DNA of 64,000 nt, from positions 18,536,350-18,600,349 of the forward strand of contig CM055608.1 in the NCBI GenBank assembly GCA_029379385.1, in the 5' to 3' direction. This DNA is from Quillaja saponaria. Taxonomy: Eukaryota > Streptophyta > Magnoliopsida > Fabales > Quillajaceae. The position numbers and the translations under genes are program-made. Positions 24,061 through 36,289 of this stretch are shown here, one piece after another. Positions within the stretch are counted from its first letter, which is position 1. The number at the start of each line of letters is the position of its first letter. Under the pieces are notes generated by a model, which did not search any database, was not told the DNA's origin, and saw nothing but the letters and a program-made list of their open reading frames with translations.

Positions 24061-24655
24061 TGTAGGATTTTGACCCAAATCTTTATTTGGTAGTTTTCTA
24101 ATTAATTTATTCTTGGTGGGCAAGAAATAACTAAATAGATATTGCTGAAGATTTCCTAATTAGATTATTCTTGGTGGGTAAGAAATAACTAATTAGATGT
24201 TGATGGGATCTCCTAATTAGATTTACCTTGATGGGTAAGTAAATCTAATTAGAAAATTGCATGGTTTCCAAAAAGTGAAGAAAAAGTTTGCTTATTGATC
24301 AAGTCCTATGTAGTATAAATATGTAGGCTTGTGAAAGTTGTAGGTATGAGAAAGAGAGAGATCTAATATTTGTGGGAGCCCCCTCAGGGGTAGGGGAGCA
24401 AGAGAGATTAGTAGAGATGTGGCCTGAGTGAGAACACTGTGTGTAGAGTGTACTATTTCTATGTAATTTTTCTTGGAATATTAGTGAATTCTTTTCTCAT
24501 CCGTGGATGTAGGCAAGGGACCAAATCATATTAGATCTTGTGTTGTTGATGTTTATTTCTTTTCTCTTCTACATGCATATTGTTGTTATTGTCCTTTGTT
24601 ATTTTTATCATAGCTCATTGAAGATTGAAGGGAAATTTCGATATAATTCCCAATA
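24061..24655 (+). repeat. TRIM 5' LTR
   Basis: Aligned with 25416-26045. It shares repeated AATTAG/AAATAACTAATTAGATG modules inside the LTR. Confidence 0.85.
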
Positions 24656-24657
24656 AG

Positions 24658-24669
24658 TGGTATCAGAGC
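24658..24669 (+). other. TRIM primer binding site
   Basis: TGGTATCAGAGC, complementary to initiator tRNA-Met, two bases after the 5' LTR. Confidence 0.9.
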
Positions 24670-24924
24670 CAAGTTCAACTGGGATGTGGATGACCCAAGA
24701 GAAATTTGGTGAAGGTGGAGCTATTGTAAAATTACAAAGGTGTTGAAGAAGGAAAAAAAAAAAAAAAAAAGAGGCTGGGTTTTGCAGTTGAAGTTCTTTT
24801 GTAGTTTATGGAGGAAGGGGTTTTGAAGTTTTGTAGAAGTTGGATTTTTGCTAAAGATGGAGTTTATTGGTGTGGGTGGCACACCAAATATTGAAGTTTT
24901 GCAGGCAAAGTTGTTTGTAGAAAT

Positions 24925-25200
24925 ATAACCCATTGATGAGATGACGTGGAAAGGGCTTATCAATGGTAATAGGTGAGATGGGGAGTTGTAGTTTTTATAG
25001 AAACCTAATCCAGTGATGAGACGATGTGGAAAGGGCTCATCAATAGTGATAGTTCAGATGGAGTTACAGTCTAGTGATAAGACGACATGGAAAAGGCTCA
25101 TCAATGGTAATAGGTGAGATGAAGTTATTGTTTTTGCAGAAATCTAATCCAATGATGAGACGATGTAGAAAAGACTCGTCAATAGTTTTAGGTAAAAGAA
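24925..25200 (+). repeat. Four degenerate tandem repeats inside the TRIM
   Basis: Units of about 64-80 bp start near 24926, 25006, 25070 and 25145. Each has 'tgatgagacgatgtggaaagg' and 'ctcatcaatgg' like cores. They make up a large part of the internal region. Confidence 0.7.
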
Positions 25201-25415
25201 AATGGTCACATACATATGTATTGTTATTGCAGGATATCATGGTTTGTTCACTAAGAGCATGTAGAGACTTTCGATGGAATGATGAATCTCGATGAGTGAG
25301 GCTCATATGAAGTTTTGATAATTCTGCTGTTGATAGTAGATGATACAATGTATAGGTATTGAAGAAGATTGAAGATTGAAGAATGTTTAGAAGGATTTGA
25401 GTCAGAGGTGGAGAT

Positions 25416-26045
25416 TGTAGGATTTTGACCCAAATCCTTATTTGGTAGTTTCTTAATTAGTTTATTTCTTAGTAGGTAAGAAATAACTAATTGGATGTTA
25501 CTGAAGATTTCCTAATTAGATTATTCTTGGTGAACAGGAAATAACTAATTAGATGTTGAAGGGATTTTCTAATTAAATTTACCTTGTTGGGTAAGTAAAT
25601 CTAATTAAATGATTGTAGGGTAAGTAAATCTAAGTAAATCTAATTAGATGTTGAAGGGATTTTCTAATTAAATTTGCTTGTTGAGCATGTCTTATGAAGT
25701 ATAAATACGTAGGCTTGTGAGAGTTATAGGTATGATAAAGAGAGAGATCTAATATTTATAGGAGCCCTCTTAGGGGTAAAGAAGCAAGAGAGATTAGTAT
25801 AGATGTGGCATGAGTGAGTGAGAACACTATGTTTATAGTGCACTTTTTCTATGTAATCTTTCTTGGAATATTAGTGAATTTTTTTCTTATTCGTGTATGT
25901 AGACAAATGGCCGAACCATGTTAGATCTTGTGTTGTTGATGTTTATTTCTCTTCTCTTCTATGTATATATTGTAGTTATTATCCTTTGTTATTTTTACCT
26001 TAACTCATTCAAGATTGATGGGGAATTTTTGTATAATTCCCAACA
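25416..26045 (+). repeat. TRIM 3' LTR
   Basis: 630 bp. It is slightly longer than the 5' copy because of an extra 'gtaagtaaatctaa' module near 25615-25660. Confidence 0.85.
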
Positions 26046-26214
26046 ATGTCAAATGTAAAAATATTAAATAATGAAATATAGCAACACAGTATATATTAGA
26101 GACCCAGGTCATGTTTTGGACCATTAAAAGTATGGACATCTGACAATTCAACAACGAAGTTATTTTTGGTCAACCTAAAACACAAACAAGGAGTGAAGTA
26201 GAGACAAATGCATG
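26046..26214. other. Short spacer upstream of the RFC1 relic
   Basis: The old RFC1 intron should continue here after the TRIM duplication. I find no further RFC1 exon before the tandem array starts. Confidence 0.4.
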
Positions 26215-27612
26215 CAAATCTTGATAAAACCCGTAGGAAGAAACAGAATGCTTGAATCAAAGGTTAGGATATTAGGACAATATTATAGTTCAAGGAAAAA
26301 CTTTTGTAACTGTAGGTTTGAGGGGCAAAAAATGAGTAAATACAAGTTTGTTTTGGATTCAGAGAGTATCGACATGATCATAGGGACAAATAAGGCTTGT
26401 AGTAAGAAACAGTATGCCATTTGGATTAACAGTTAGGATATTAGAATAATGTTATAGTTTCAAGGTAAAACCTTTGTAACTTTGGATTCAAGAGGAGGGG
26501 GAAAACGGTGAAATAAAAGTTGGTTTCAGATTCCAAGAGTACCAACATGACCATGGAGGCGAATAAGACCTGTAAGAAGAAACGAAATGCCATTTAGATC
26601 AACGGTTAAGATATTAGGAGAATGTTATAGCTTTAAGACAAAACTTTGTAAATTTGGGTTCGGGGAGAAAAAAAATATCAAATACAAGACTTTTTTGGAT
26701 TCTGAGAGTACCAACATGACCATGAAAATGAATAAGACACGTAGGAAGAAACAAAATATCATTTGGATAAACGGTTAAGATATTAGAACAATGTTATAGT
26801 TTCAAGGCAAAACTTTTGAAACTATGGGATTGGGGGGGAGGAATAGGTCAAATATAAGTTTGTTTTGGATTGTAGAAGCATCAGCATAACCATGAGGACC
26901 TTGTAGGAAAAAATAGAATGTCATTTGGATCAACGGTTAAGATATTAGGTCAATGTTACAGTTTTAAGAAAAAACCTTTGTGACTCTGGTTTTGGGGGGT
27001 AAAATAGTCAAATACAAATCTGTTTTGAATTTCGGGGTACTGGCATAACTGTAGGACGAATATGACCTGTAGGAAAAAACGAAATGCTATTTGGATCAAC
27101 GATTAAGATATTAAGATAATGTTATAATTTTAAGGCAAAACTTTTAGTTTCAGTGGGAAAAACAGTCAAATACATGTCTGTATCGGATTCCGGGAGTACC
27201 CGAACAATCATGGGGACTAATAAAATCTATATGAAGAAATGGAATTCCATTTGGATTAATGGTTAGGATATTAGAACAATGTTACACTTTCAAGGAAAAA
27301 CCTTTGTAACTCTACGTTCGAGGGGAAAAATGGTCAAATACAAGTTCATTTTGGATTCTAGGAGTATCGGTATAACCATAGGGATAAATAAGACTTGTAA
27401 GAAGAAACGGAATGCCATATGGATCAACGGTTAAGATATTAGGACAATGTTACAGTTTCAAGGCAAAACCTTTATAACTCTTGGTTCAGCCGGGGGGGGG
27501 GGGGGGGGGGAGGAGGAGGAGGGGAGGGGAAACAGTTAAATACAAGTTTATTTTGGATTCAGGAATTACCGACATAATTGTAGGGATAAATAAGATCTAT
27601 AGAAAGAAACAT
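26215..27612 (+). repeat. 168-bp tandem repeat array 1 (about 8 units)
   Basis: The landmark 'ggttaggatattagg' recurs near 26263, 26432, 26605, 26774, 26936, 27102, 27262 and 27430, giving a period of 160-173 bp. Units share 'gccatttggatcaacgg', 'tagtttcaaggcaaaacctttgtaac' and 'tcaaatacaagt.tgttttgga' blocks. The array breaks at about 27612 against copia RNase H sequence. The same unit is found inverted at 32985-33303 and 37720-38935. It is not coding. Confidence 0.9.
27492..27510 (+). repeat. G19 tract inside the array
   Basis: Nineteen consecutive G followed by AGGAGGAGG. Other units have only four to eight G at this position, so it is a local expansion. It could form a G-quadruplex or be a length artefact. 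Confidence 0.8.
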
Positions 27613-27657
27613 AATGTCATTTAGCAGACGCAGATAATGCCTTTTCTTGTAGTTTTC

Positions 27658-27804
27658 CTTAAATACTTGAAAAAGACTAAGGATGCATTCTCAATGTATG
27701 AAGGAACTAAAGAACTGAAAGTTCTAGGATATGCCGATGTGAACTTTCAAACTGATAAGGATGATTGTAAATCGCAGTTTGGAATAAATACTATGTATGC
27801 ATAA
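27658..27804 (+). pseudogene. Ty1/copia RNase H fragment
   Basis: The frame reads LKYLKKTKDAFSMYEG, then LKVLGYADVNFQTDKDDCK. This is the junction between reverse transcriptase and RNase H in copia pol, with the usual GY.D.D.....D..KS..G pattern changed (VNF for SDF). It stops after about 48 codons. Nothing of the rest of the polyprotein is left in this copy. Confidence 0.8.
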
Positions 27805-29178
27805 TTAGGCATTCTTTATTATATTGTTTAAATAAAATTTAGTACAACGATATATAAAGTCTCTAGAATAAATACCGTGTATGCATAATTATGATCTTAA
27901 TCATAATTGTGAGGTATGGTATACATATAGTGCTTTTCTAAAAACATTTATAGAATCATCAAGTTTAAGAATATTGATGATTCTTCGAGACTAGTATATG
28001 TTGTGTCATTTTCTTATAAAGAGATTAGTGATCTCATAAACTACAAGCATATATGAAGATGTTGAGACAAACATATGGGTTCTTGTTAGTTAAACAAGAG
28101 CATTGAATTAACCCAACATGAAAAACTATGTGGAGTCTTTACTCACGTGTCAATGAAACTTCTCAAATTCTTGGGGATGTAAATGATCCTTTGACTTAAG
28201 ATCATCTTATTATCTTATATGTGAATCTATATTTTTTGATATCATTTCCTTTATCTTGTAATAAGGATAATACATGGGTGATTATCAGATATATAGTAAA
28301 ACATATAAAGATAGATGAATGATAAACAAAGAATTCATCATTCTCAGCCAAGAGGACGAATATCATATGGCCTTTTGAGACAAGTATATCTTGTTCTGGG
28401 AATCTTTGCAAAGTGAAAGAGATTAAGAAAAGTGTTTTCTTGAATCTCTTTGAGGGGCAAAATGTAAACTTAGTTTCAAGTACAAATGGATTTAGAGAAA
28501 GATAGGTTTGACACTAAAATCCATGGCCTATGTCGATCTCGTAATATGTTTGATTAAAAGTATTGAATTACATGGTAACCAAGCCCTGAAAGGTTTGAGC
28601 AATAATCTTAACTTTGTTTGTACTTGGGTGGTCATAATACATTGCTAGATGTCAATCTAGATCAATAAATGTATGTTGGGTGGTTTACCAAAACCAAAGT
28701 TAAATTAAAGTGTTTTAATTTAACTATACATTTTAGAAAGTATCCAATTACATTTATTGTCAACATACGAAAGAACTTAATGGGTTACATACTTTAATTA
28801 ACTTAAGTTAAGAACCTTGAAGGATTAATGGTGTCTTGGAATTGATAGTTAACTTCCAAGCATGTATGGGTAAAAAGGTAATTATTATCTATACATATAT
28901 GACAAGACTTGTTTTCTTGAATTTCAAGGAAAAAAGTCTAGTGGGAATCCTAATTGAATTTGGAATCGTAATTGGATTTAGACCATTAGGAGTCTAAAGT
29001 CCCATTAATAATCATAATATGATTATGGATTACAAAAAGAGCTTTGGGTTTTAGGCATCGAGCTTTTCTTAAGGAAATCCAAACAAGGAAGGACTATAAG
29101 TCCCTAAACCCTAGCTGCCCCTATATATATGTAACTGATGGAGATTTCAGCCATAAGGTGTTACAAGTGACATACAGC
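27805..29178 (+). mobile_element. 3' remnant of the copia relic (untranslated region and possible LTR)
   Basis: Non-coding, downstream of the RNase H fragment. A phrase near 28645 ('cattgctagatgtcaatct') resembles 3'-LTR sequence I associate with plant copia elements. The same sequence unit probably continues at 30596-30730 and 32129-32430, split by two family A LTRs. Boundaries are not resolved. Confidence 0.45.
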
Positions 29179-30595
29179 TGATAAGTCTATAAAATAGCCT
29201 TATTTACATGTCCTTTTTTTTCATATTATTTGTTATGTTCTTGAGTTTTAGTTGAAGTTTGATTACCTCTTTAGTTAAATCCTAGCGGAGTCCTTGTGGT
29301 ATTAGGATGTGAATCCTAATTGATTTTGACTAGGATTTAGGTTTTTAATATGAGTTCTAACTAATATTAACTTATTTTATATGTTTCAAAGGTTTCATAC
29401 TTAAAGTAATCCTATTAGAAGTCAAATTTCGGCTCAAAACACTCAAAAATCATAAAACAATGTGTGCTGCCAGGATCATGTATAGGGTCATAGGACTCGT
29501 AATGCTAGAAAGTTGGGGCAATGGCGCTAGGGATAGCGAAGTCTAGCACCATAAATTTGGAGCCGTGGCTCCAGCAGGATGCCTTCCTACTAATTTTAGT
29601 GCTGCACGGCCTGAAAATTAGTGCTGCAGCGCCAGCCCGATTCCTAGTACAAATTAAACTCTTTGTGAGGGTTTTAAGGCCTATTTAAAGAGGTTTATGT
29701 TAGGGAATCAAAACACACAATTGAGCTAAGAAGTTCTGGAGATTAAAAGGCAATCAAGAGTGTAAGGAGTAAGAGAAGCAAGGATAGCTAAAGCTTGAAG
29801 ATTGACAATCTTAATAGTTAATTCTACTCCTTCTTTACTTTCTTGTATTTGCTTGATATTTTTATTGTTTAAATTCATGTTTACACTAAGTAGCATGGAG
29901 TAATTCCCTTTCTAGGATTACAATGGAACTCACATGTCGCTTGACTTAAATTTTTCTATGGATTGCTTAAGGTTTGGTATTTGTATTATTTATTTCATTC
30001 CATGCTTAATGCCTCTAATTGCTTAATCACCAATTAGATTGATTTGGTAACTTAAAGGAACCTTGATAAAGGAAATCTAGGTTTAGCCTTGAGTGATATA
30101 GCACATGTTTGAATTCATTCACCTAGTTGTTTGAATTTGATTCGTAATAGGATAGACATATACCTATATACCTTGTGTAACCAATTTAGGTCTAGTTTTA
30201 ATGAATCTTGCTTAATTCAATTCTTATAGACATATAGTGAATTAGTTAAGTAAGGTATAATTATAAGAAATTTGAAAGATACTTATAATTGAATAGAACT
30301 CTAAGTTAATAACTCAGTACCATAACTCAGCATGATAAGATAATAATAATCTAAGTGAAGTGTGAGGCAAGTTGTAATTCCAGGCCTTCTCTGTTAAATT
30401 CTTAAGTTTAATGTATATTTAGTTAGGTTTAAGTTAGGTTAGTTTTTCAACCCTAATTTGTTTGTTTGAATAAAGTTAGGATTGTATTAATTTTAGTACT
30501 CAGATAGATATTAGTTGCAATTCCTCATGGATTCGACACTCTACATTTTCACTATATTACTTGCTACGGTATATGCACTTGCTATGGTATGAGCA
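29179..30595 (+). mobile_element. Family A solo LTR (plus strand)
   Basis: Starts TGATAAGTCTAT and ends near GAGCA. About 1.4 kb, with no PBS or internal DNA at either end, so it is a solo LTR. Flanks do not give a matching 5-bp duplication. Confidence 0.75.
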
Positions 30596-30730
30596 AGAAA
30601 AATTCTTGAAAATCTCCTCCCTTAGCCATGATCATTTTTGTTGAAGCAAAAGTTTTTTTTGCTTCAAGAACAGTCCTCCATTAGCAATTCAATCGAGTGG
30701 AAGCTAGCACATATCCTAATGGTGAATCAA

Positions 30731-32128
30731 TGTTGTTGATTTTACCACGCAAGTGTACGCATCGTTAACAAGTAATCAAGAGTGAGTAAAGTATTGTTCC
30801 CACGAGGAATTATATATAACAATGTTGAGTACTAAAATTGTATCAATCCTAATTTTATCCAAACAATTAACTTTGGAATTGATTAATTAATTTATCAAAC
30901 AATGAACTTGAAATAAATTTATATTGAGATGAGACTAGGATTACAATTTCCCTCACACTTTGCTTAATTTGTACTTATCCTATCATGCTTAGAGTCATGG
31001 CATTATGATATTAACCAATGATTCTAATTCAATTATAAGTATCTTTCGAATTGCTTATAATCATATCTTGATTAACCAATTCACTATATGTCTATGAGAA
31101 TTTAATTAATCAAGACGCATTAAGAGAAAACCTCAATTGGTTATACATGGAATATGGGTATATGTCTATCCTATGCAAATTAAGTCCAACCATCCAAGTG
31201 AATGAATTCAGACATGTATTATATCATTCAAAGCTAAATTAGATTTCCTGTGTCAAGAATATTACCACAACAATCTAATTAGAGATCAATCAACTAGAAG
31301 CATTAAACATAGAATGATATACATAACATAAACACCACAATCTAAGCAATCCATAGATAGATTTAAATCAAATTACATGTGAGTTCGATTATAACCCTGG
31401 AAGGGAATTAGTTCATCCAAATAGACTTGGGCATGATCTCAAATAAACAATCCATCAAGAATATACAAGGAACTAAGAAAGAAGGAAGAAGAAGATAAAA
31501 CATGTGAAGGTTGTTTCCAATCTTCAATCTTCAAGCTCTAGATCCCCTTTTCCTCTTGCTCCTTTTTATCTCCCAAGCCTCCTTCTATCTTAGAGAAACG
31601 TTTCCAAGTCATCCTCCTTTCTAACCCTAACACATTTTTCTTATATGAGCCTTAAAATTAGAATTTTACAGTATTTTGGACAAGACAGGGGCTAAAATAT
31701 TGGACTGGCGCCTACTCGCCAACTTTTTGGCACCAGGGTGCCTTACAATTTGACTTAACCATTTCTAGCAGAGAGCTCTGGCACCTAGGTGCTAGACAGG
31801 GTGAACAATGCCTTTTAGTGCTGTAGCGCCAGTTTTCCATGGCCTAGGTGACCGGGGAGCAGGAATTCCATCCCCTGTGCATTTGATCTTCAAATTTGAC
31901 TCCTTAAAACCTTGAACCTTAAAAACATTCAACCAAAATCAATTAGGATTATGACACTTATTTGAAAGCAAAATCATAAGCAAAAACAACTAAAACACAA
32001 AAATTAATGCAATGCATAATAAACTACAAACTAAGCTAAAACTAACCAAATTGTAATGGAAAGCTTAAGAACATAGCTAAATTGAATGCAAAATAAGAGG
32101 TAATATAAGTTCTTTTGAAAACTTATCA
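30731..32128 (-). mobile_element. Family A solo LTR (minus strand)
   Basis: 1398 bp with TG...CA ends, flanked by ATCAA (30726-30730) and ATCGA (32129-32133), a 4/5 target-site duplication. This copy gives the best full-length view of the family LTR. Confidence 0.85.
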
Positions 32129-32792
32129 ATCGATTCCTTCGAATCCTTTTCAATAAAGATAAAATTTTTAACCATCAATTGTGTGAACTATTTCATTATA
32201 GTCTTATTCGTTTGAATAACTTACTAATTATTGGTCATACTTTGTGTTTAATTGGGAGAATCATTTTGACAATTGTGAAGGAATTCCAAGCATGCCTACT
32301 AAACAGTTAAACTAGTTGTGTGAGGAAAGCTTTAAGAGGTTAGTGTTATTTAATTAAATACATAGATTCTTGGTTTGGAAAAATTTTAATTCTGTTGTGT
32401 GTGCATGTGATGCATGAACCTAAATTTCCTAATATGTGTTTTCGCGTCTGTCAGACATATACAACTTGTTGATTTACCACGTATCAGAGTCTAGAATCCA
32501 GGTGCAAATACAATTGCATATGCATGACAGATTTAGAAAAAAAAAAAAAAAAAAAACACTTTTTTTTGCATTTTGTCTACATCTGCAAAATGTAGATTTA
32601 GATAATAAAAATGCAGACGCATATGTTGAAAATAATTATTATTATTTTAATTTTGTAGTTGTAAATACCTACTTCAAAATTATTTTTTTTATATTTAAAT
32701 CAAAATTTTATACAAATAAAAAATATTATAAAAAATAATCGTAAAAATATTATTTATAATAAATAATAAATGAAAAAAAAAAATACATAAAT
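32129..32792. other. Copia relic end and CACTA-like subterminal DNA
   Basis: To about 32430 this is the flank of the solo LTR. From 32430 to 32640 there are motifs such as 'aatgcagacgca' and 'tctgcaaaatgtag' that also occur at 46840-47060 near the CACTA terminus. No TIR is visible here. Confidence 0.4.
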
Positions 32793-32879
32793 CTAAAAAT
32801 CTACATCTCCAAATCCTAACTCGTTGTCATCTTGAGCTTGTTCGAGCTTGACGGAGTTGCGAAGGCCTAAATGTAGGAG
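32793..32879 (-). pseudogene. Putative last exon of the CACTA-borne gene
   Basis: Acceptor AGTTTTAG at 32880-32887 opens a frame reading LLHLGLRNSVKLEQAQ and then an acidic end DDNELGFGDVDF before TAG (32793-32795). A short acidic C-terminus is common in these plant transposon proteins. Assignment rests on orientation and position. Confidence 0.35.
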
Positions 32880-32984
32880 CTAAAACTTGAAATAATCAAA
32901 ATAAATATATTATATGTTATACTTAAATTAATATGCATATTAGTTAAAACCCTAATTAATTAACGTGGATAAGTTAAGCAAAAT

Positions 32985-33303
32985 TTTCAAATTTTTTGCC
33001 TTGAAACTAGAAGTTTAACCTAATATATTGACCATTAATCCAAATGGATTTTAGTTTCTTCCTACAAGTCTTATTCATTACCACGATCGTGGCAATACTC
33101 CCGTAGTCTAAAACAAACTTGCATTTGATTGTTTTACCCTCAAACCCAAGTTTTCAAAGTTTTTACCTTGAAACTAAAAGTTTGGCCTATATCCTACCCG
33201 TTAATTCAAATAGATTTTTGTTTCTTTTTATAGGTCTTATTCATCCCCACAGTCGTTTTTGCACTCCCAAGATTTAAAATAGACTTATATTTGACTGTTT
33301 TAC
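32985..33303 (-). repeat. 168-bp tandem repeat array 2, left part (2 units)
   Basis: Two units in minus orientation ('ccattaatccaaatgg', 'cttattcat', 'ttttgcctt...gaaactag' blocks). It is continuous with 37720-38935 once the gypsy LTR is removed: the LTR's TTTAC duplication lies exactly at the break. Confidence 0.9.
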
Positions 33304-34780
33304 TGTAACACCCCTATGTACTATAAGATAAAATACGCACCCTTAGTGCCCTGATTATCTTACAATATACATAAATATTATAGCACTTCCTATTACTCCA
33401 ACACACTCTTCTATAGGTAGAAGTGTTATGGATTAACTTGTATCACAACAAAAACTATTTATGATACATGGGCCCACACGAATGTTAGTATAATAATAGA
33501 CATTCTTTAATATCCATGACTCAACATATTCCTCTAACTAATACGCATTCACCTGTACTTCAGAATGAATTAAAATATATATATATATATTGATTTATCA
33601 AATTTAACTTAATACAGAGTGAAGTTCAATAAATTGGAAATAAGGAAATAGCATCCTACTATTCCTAACCAAAAGATTCCCAATGTCCCTAAAATATGCA
33701 ATCATTATCTTATAAAACACTAATGCCAAAAGAATGCAGTCAAGCCAACTCAATATGCCCCAACGTCCCCATCATAGCAACCTCCACAAGTCTCGTGTAA
33801 TTATCTCATAAGGGATCCTCCAACGAATACTCTCCAATACCACCCTGATCCTCCAATGGATACTCTCTAATACCACTATGATCACTCTCTACCACACTTG
33901 AAATCCATATTGATTCCTTCTTCATCTCAACCATAGGTACCCCAAAACCTGGTACCTCATCTACCAACTCCTCTATAACCTGTTCCATTATACTAGGAAC
34001 CTCCTCTACAATCTTCTCTATTACAACCATACTACCAACAATCTCTCCTGCAGTACCACCACTACCTGGACCTTGCTGACTAGGCACCCCATTAGCATCA
34101 TCTATAGGGTACTCCATGACTATGGGATCCGTGCATATGTACTGTCCATTGTGAAACGCATACTGCAGTACATGATACGCAGGACCAACCTATTGCATTC
34201 GAGACTACCAAATAGTACTACCACTCACATACTATATCTTTACTTATCAAATAAATCTGAGACACTAGTTTGAAAATAGTGAGAATGAAATCTCAGTAAA
34301 TATACATATATATATTTTTAAAACAGATAGCGTGTCCCATTTTATAAAATTGGAAAGATATAGTGCATGCATGAGAAACCAATTATGAATGTGTGGACTA
34401 TCCACAGGTTAGGCTAGCCTATTAGGATTCCAAAGCTGGATTAGGGAAAGTACTCAAGGGGTCAAATCCCTTAATAAGTCTGCATACGCTTAGACAGGAG
34501 GACCATTCATAATTCAATCCTTATAGGTGCTTCGGCTACTCTGGCCTACCAACACCCAGGCTATTCAGTGACACACGCTTACATCAGTTCACTCTAACCA
34601 GTCCGACCCATATTCTATAATTGAAAAACTAATCACACCTTGCAGTTTCATCATAAACATCGAGCATGGAATTTTCATCAAAATAATCACTTATGATCAG
34701 TGCATACATACGGAGGAGAGTTAAGAAGTAAAAATGATAGTTTAATTGACGCACACCAAAAATCACATTTGATAGGAATA

Positions 34781-35939
34781 TGCATATAAATATTACGTAA
34801 GCGAATGTATCCTTAAAACAAGTAATACATAGTAAATGAAGTATCGTTCCCACGATGAATTAATTCTATTAAGCCAAGCTTTAAAATTTACCAATTCCAA
34901 CTTTATCTAGATGATTAAAATTTTGAGATTGTTAACTATGATTAAACTAAAGCAAGTAAATAAAACAACTGAACTTGAGAAATATATAGAGAAAACCTAG
35001 GGTTATAATTTCCCTCACACTTCACTTAACTTGCCTTATCCTATCATGCTTAGTTATAATATTATGTTATTAACCTAGAGTTCCAAGTTAATTATAAGTA
35101 TCTTTCAAATTCCTTATAATTATACCTTACTTGACCAATTAGAGGCATTAAGCATGGAATGAAATAAAAAACATAAATACCAAACCTTAAGCAATCCATA
35201 GACAAATTAAGTTAAACTACATGTGAGTTCCATTGTAATCCTAGAAAGGGAATTACTCCATGCTACATAGTGTAAACATGGATTTAAACAATGAAAACAT
35301 CGAGCAAATACAAGAAAGTAAAGAAGGGATAGAATAAAAAAAACTATAACGATCATTAGTCTTCAAGCTTTAACTATCCTTGCTCCTTACATTCTTGATT
35401 GCCTCTTAGTCTCTAGAACTTCTTAGCTCAATTGTATGTTTTGATTCCTTAACATAAACCTTTTTAAATAGGCTTCAAAACCCTCATTTAGAGTGGAAAT
35501 CACCATTGGGAGCCTAGGCACTGCTTTTCTAAAGCCCAGGCACAGGATACCTCCCTACTTGGTGCCTAGGCGATGGCAAGCTGCAACATAGGCACCATAT
35601 ACCTTTACCTGGATGAATTGTTGCACAATTTTGTGTGCTGCGGCACCCCTTTTCCATGGTCATGGCACCGGACACATAGGAAATCCTTGTTTGACTCCAA
35701 TTTGGCTTAAAAGAGGTTTTATTTAATTATTAAACCTTCAAAACACACAAACTAAGTTAAGAATCAATGAAATTCCTAATTAAAGGCTAAATCCTAAGCA
35801 AACTCAACGATGATTCAACACTTTAAAATGAATTACTCGACTAAGCAACAATTAAACTAAAACACAATAACATAGCAAATACTATGAATAAAAAGGACAT
35901 ATAAATAAGGCTATTTTATCGACTTATCAATATTAATTA
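34781..35939 (-). mobile_element. Family A solo LTR nested in the gypsy LTR
   Basis: TGCATATAAA...GACTTATCA on the plus strand, the reverse of the TGATAAGTC...CA family LTR. No clean target-site duplication. Confidence 0.8.
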
Positions 35940-36289
35940 TTTCGACCAACATGGATTTACACCAAATATTTTCACACTTGATTATTTCCTGAGTTTTGGC
36001 CATTCAACAATTAAATCCATGTAATTAAATCCTAAGTTCATACGTAACCAAATTTTATACATTAATTCCATATATATATCCTAATTAACAAAATTCGGCT
36101 AGATTAAGTTTAAGAATTTATACCTCAATTTCGGCTAACACTTGAAATCTCTTTGTACCTTTTGGCGAACACCAATTTCTCTACTCTCGAGTCCCTTGAT
36201 CATATATGCAATGGTAGATCTAGACTCCACACCGTGAATTAAGGTACTCCTCAAAGTGTCACTTAATTTCAACACTCGGTTTGTGTTTT

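Larger units (their letters stand above)
24061..26045 (+). mobile_element. TRIM-like short LTR retroelement beside an RFC1 splice acceptor
   Basis: LTRs of 595 bp (24061-24655) and 630 bp (25416-26045) start TGTAGGATTTTGACC and end ATAATTCCCAAYA. Between them are a tRNA-iMet PBS, only 760 bp of non-coding DNA and a purine tract (AGAGGTGGAGAT). Flanks ATGTT/ATGTC are a 4/5 target-site duplication. No protein is encoded, so mobility must have come from another copia-like element. The element has landed about 10 bp upstream (gene sense) of the RFC1 exon at 23869-24050. Confidence 0.88.

Noticed and set aside
26212..26778. Two similar basic open frames, possibly a repeat protein
   Set aside because: They are the same phase of two units of the 168-bp tandem repeat. 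Other units have stops in that phase.
32436..32738. 100-codon plus-strand frame
   Set aside because: Formed by A/T runs (poly-Lys and Phe/Tyr/Asn stretches) in CACTA-like subterminal DNA.
33806..34117. Acidic 103-codon minus-strand frame
   Set aside because: Lies inside the gypsy LTR. LTRs of this group do not usually encode proteins, and no motif is present.
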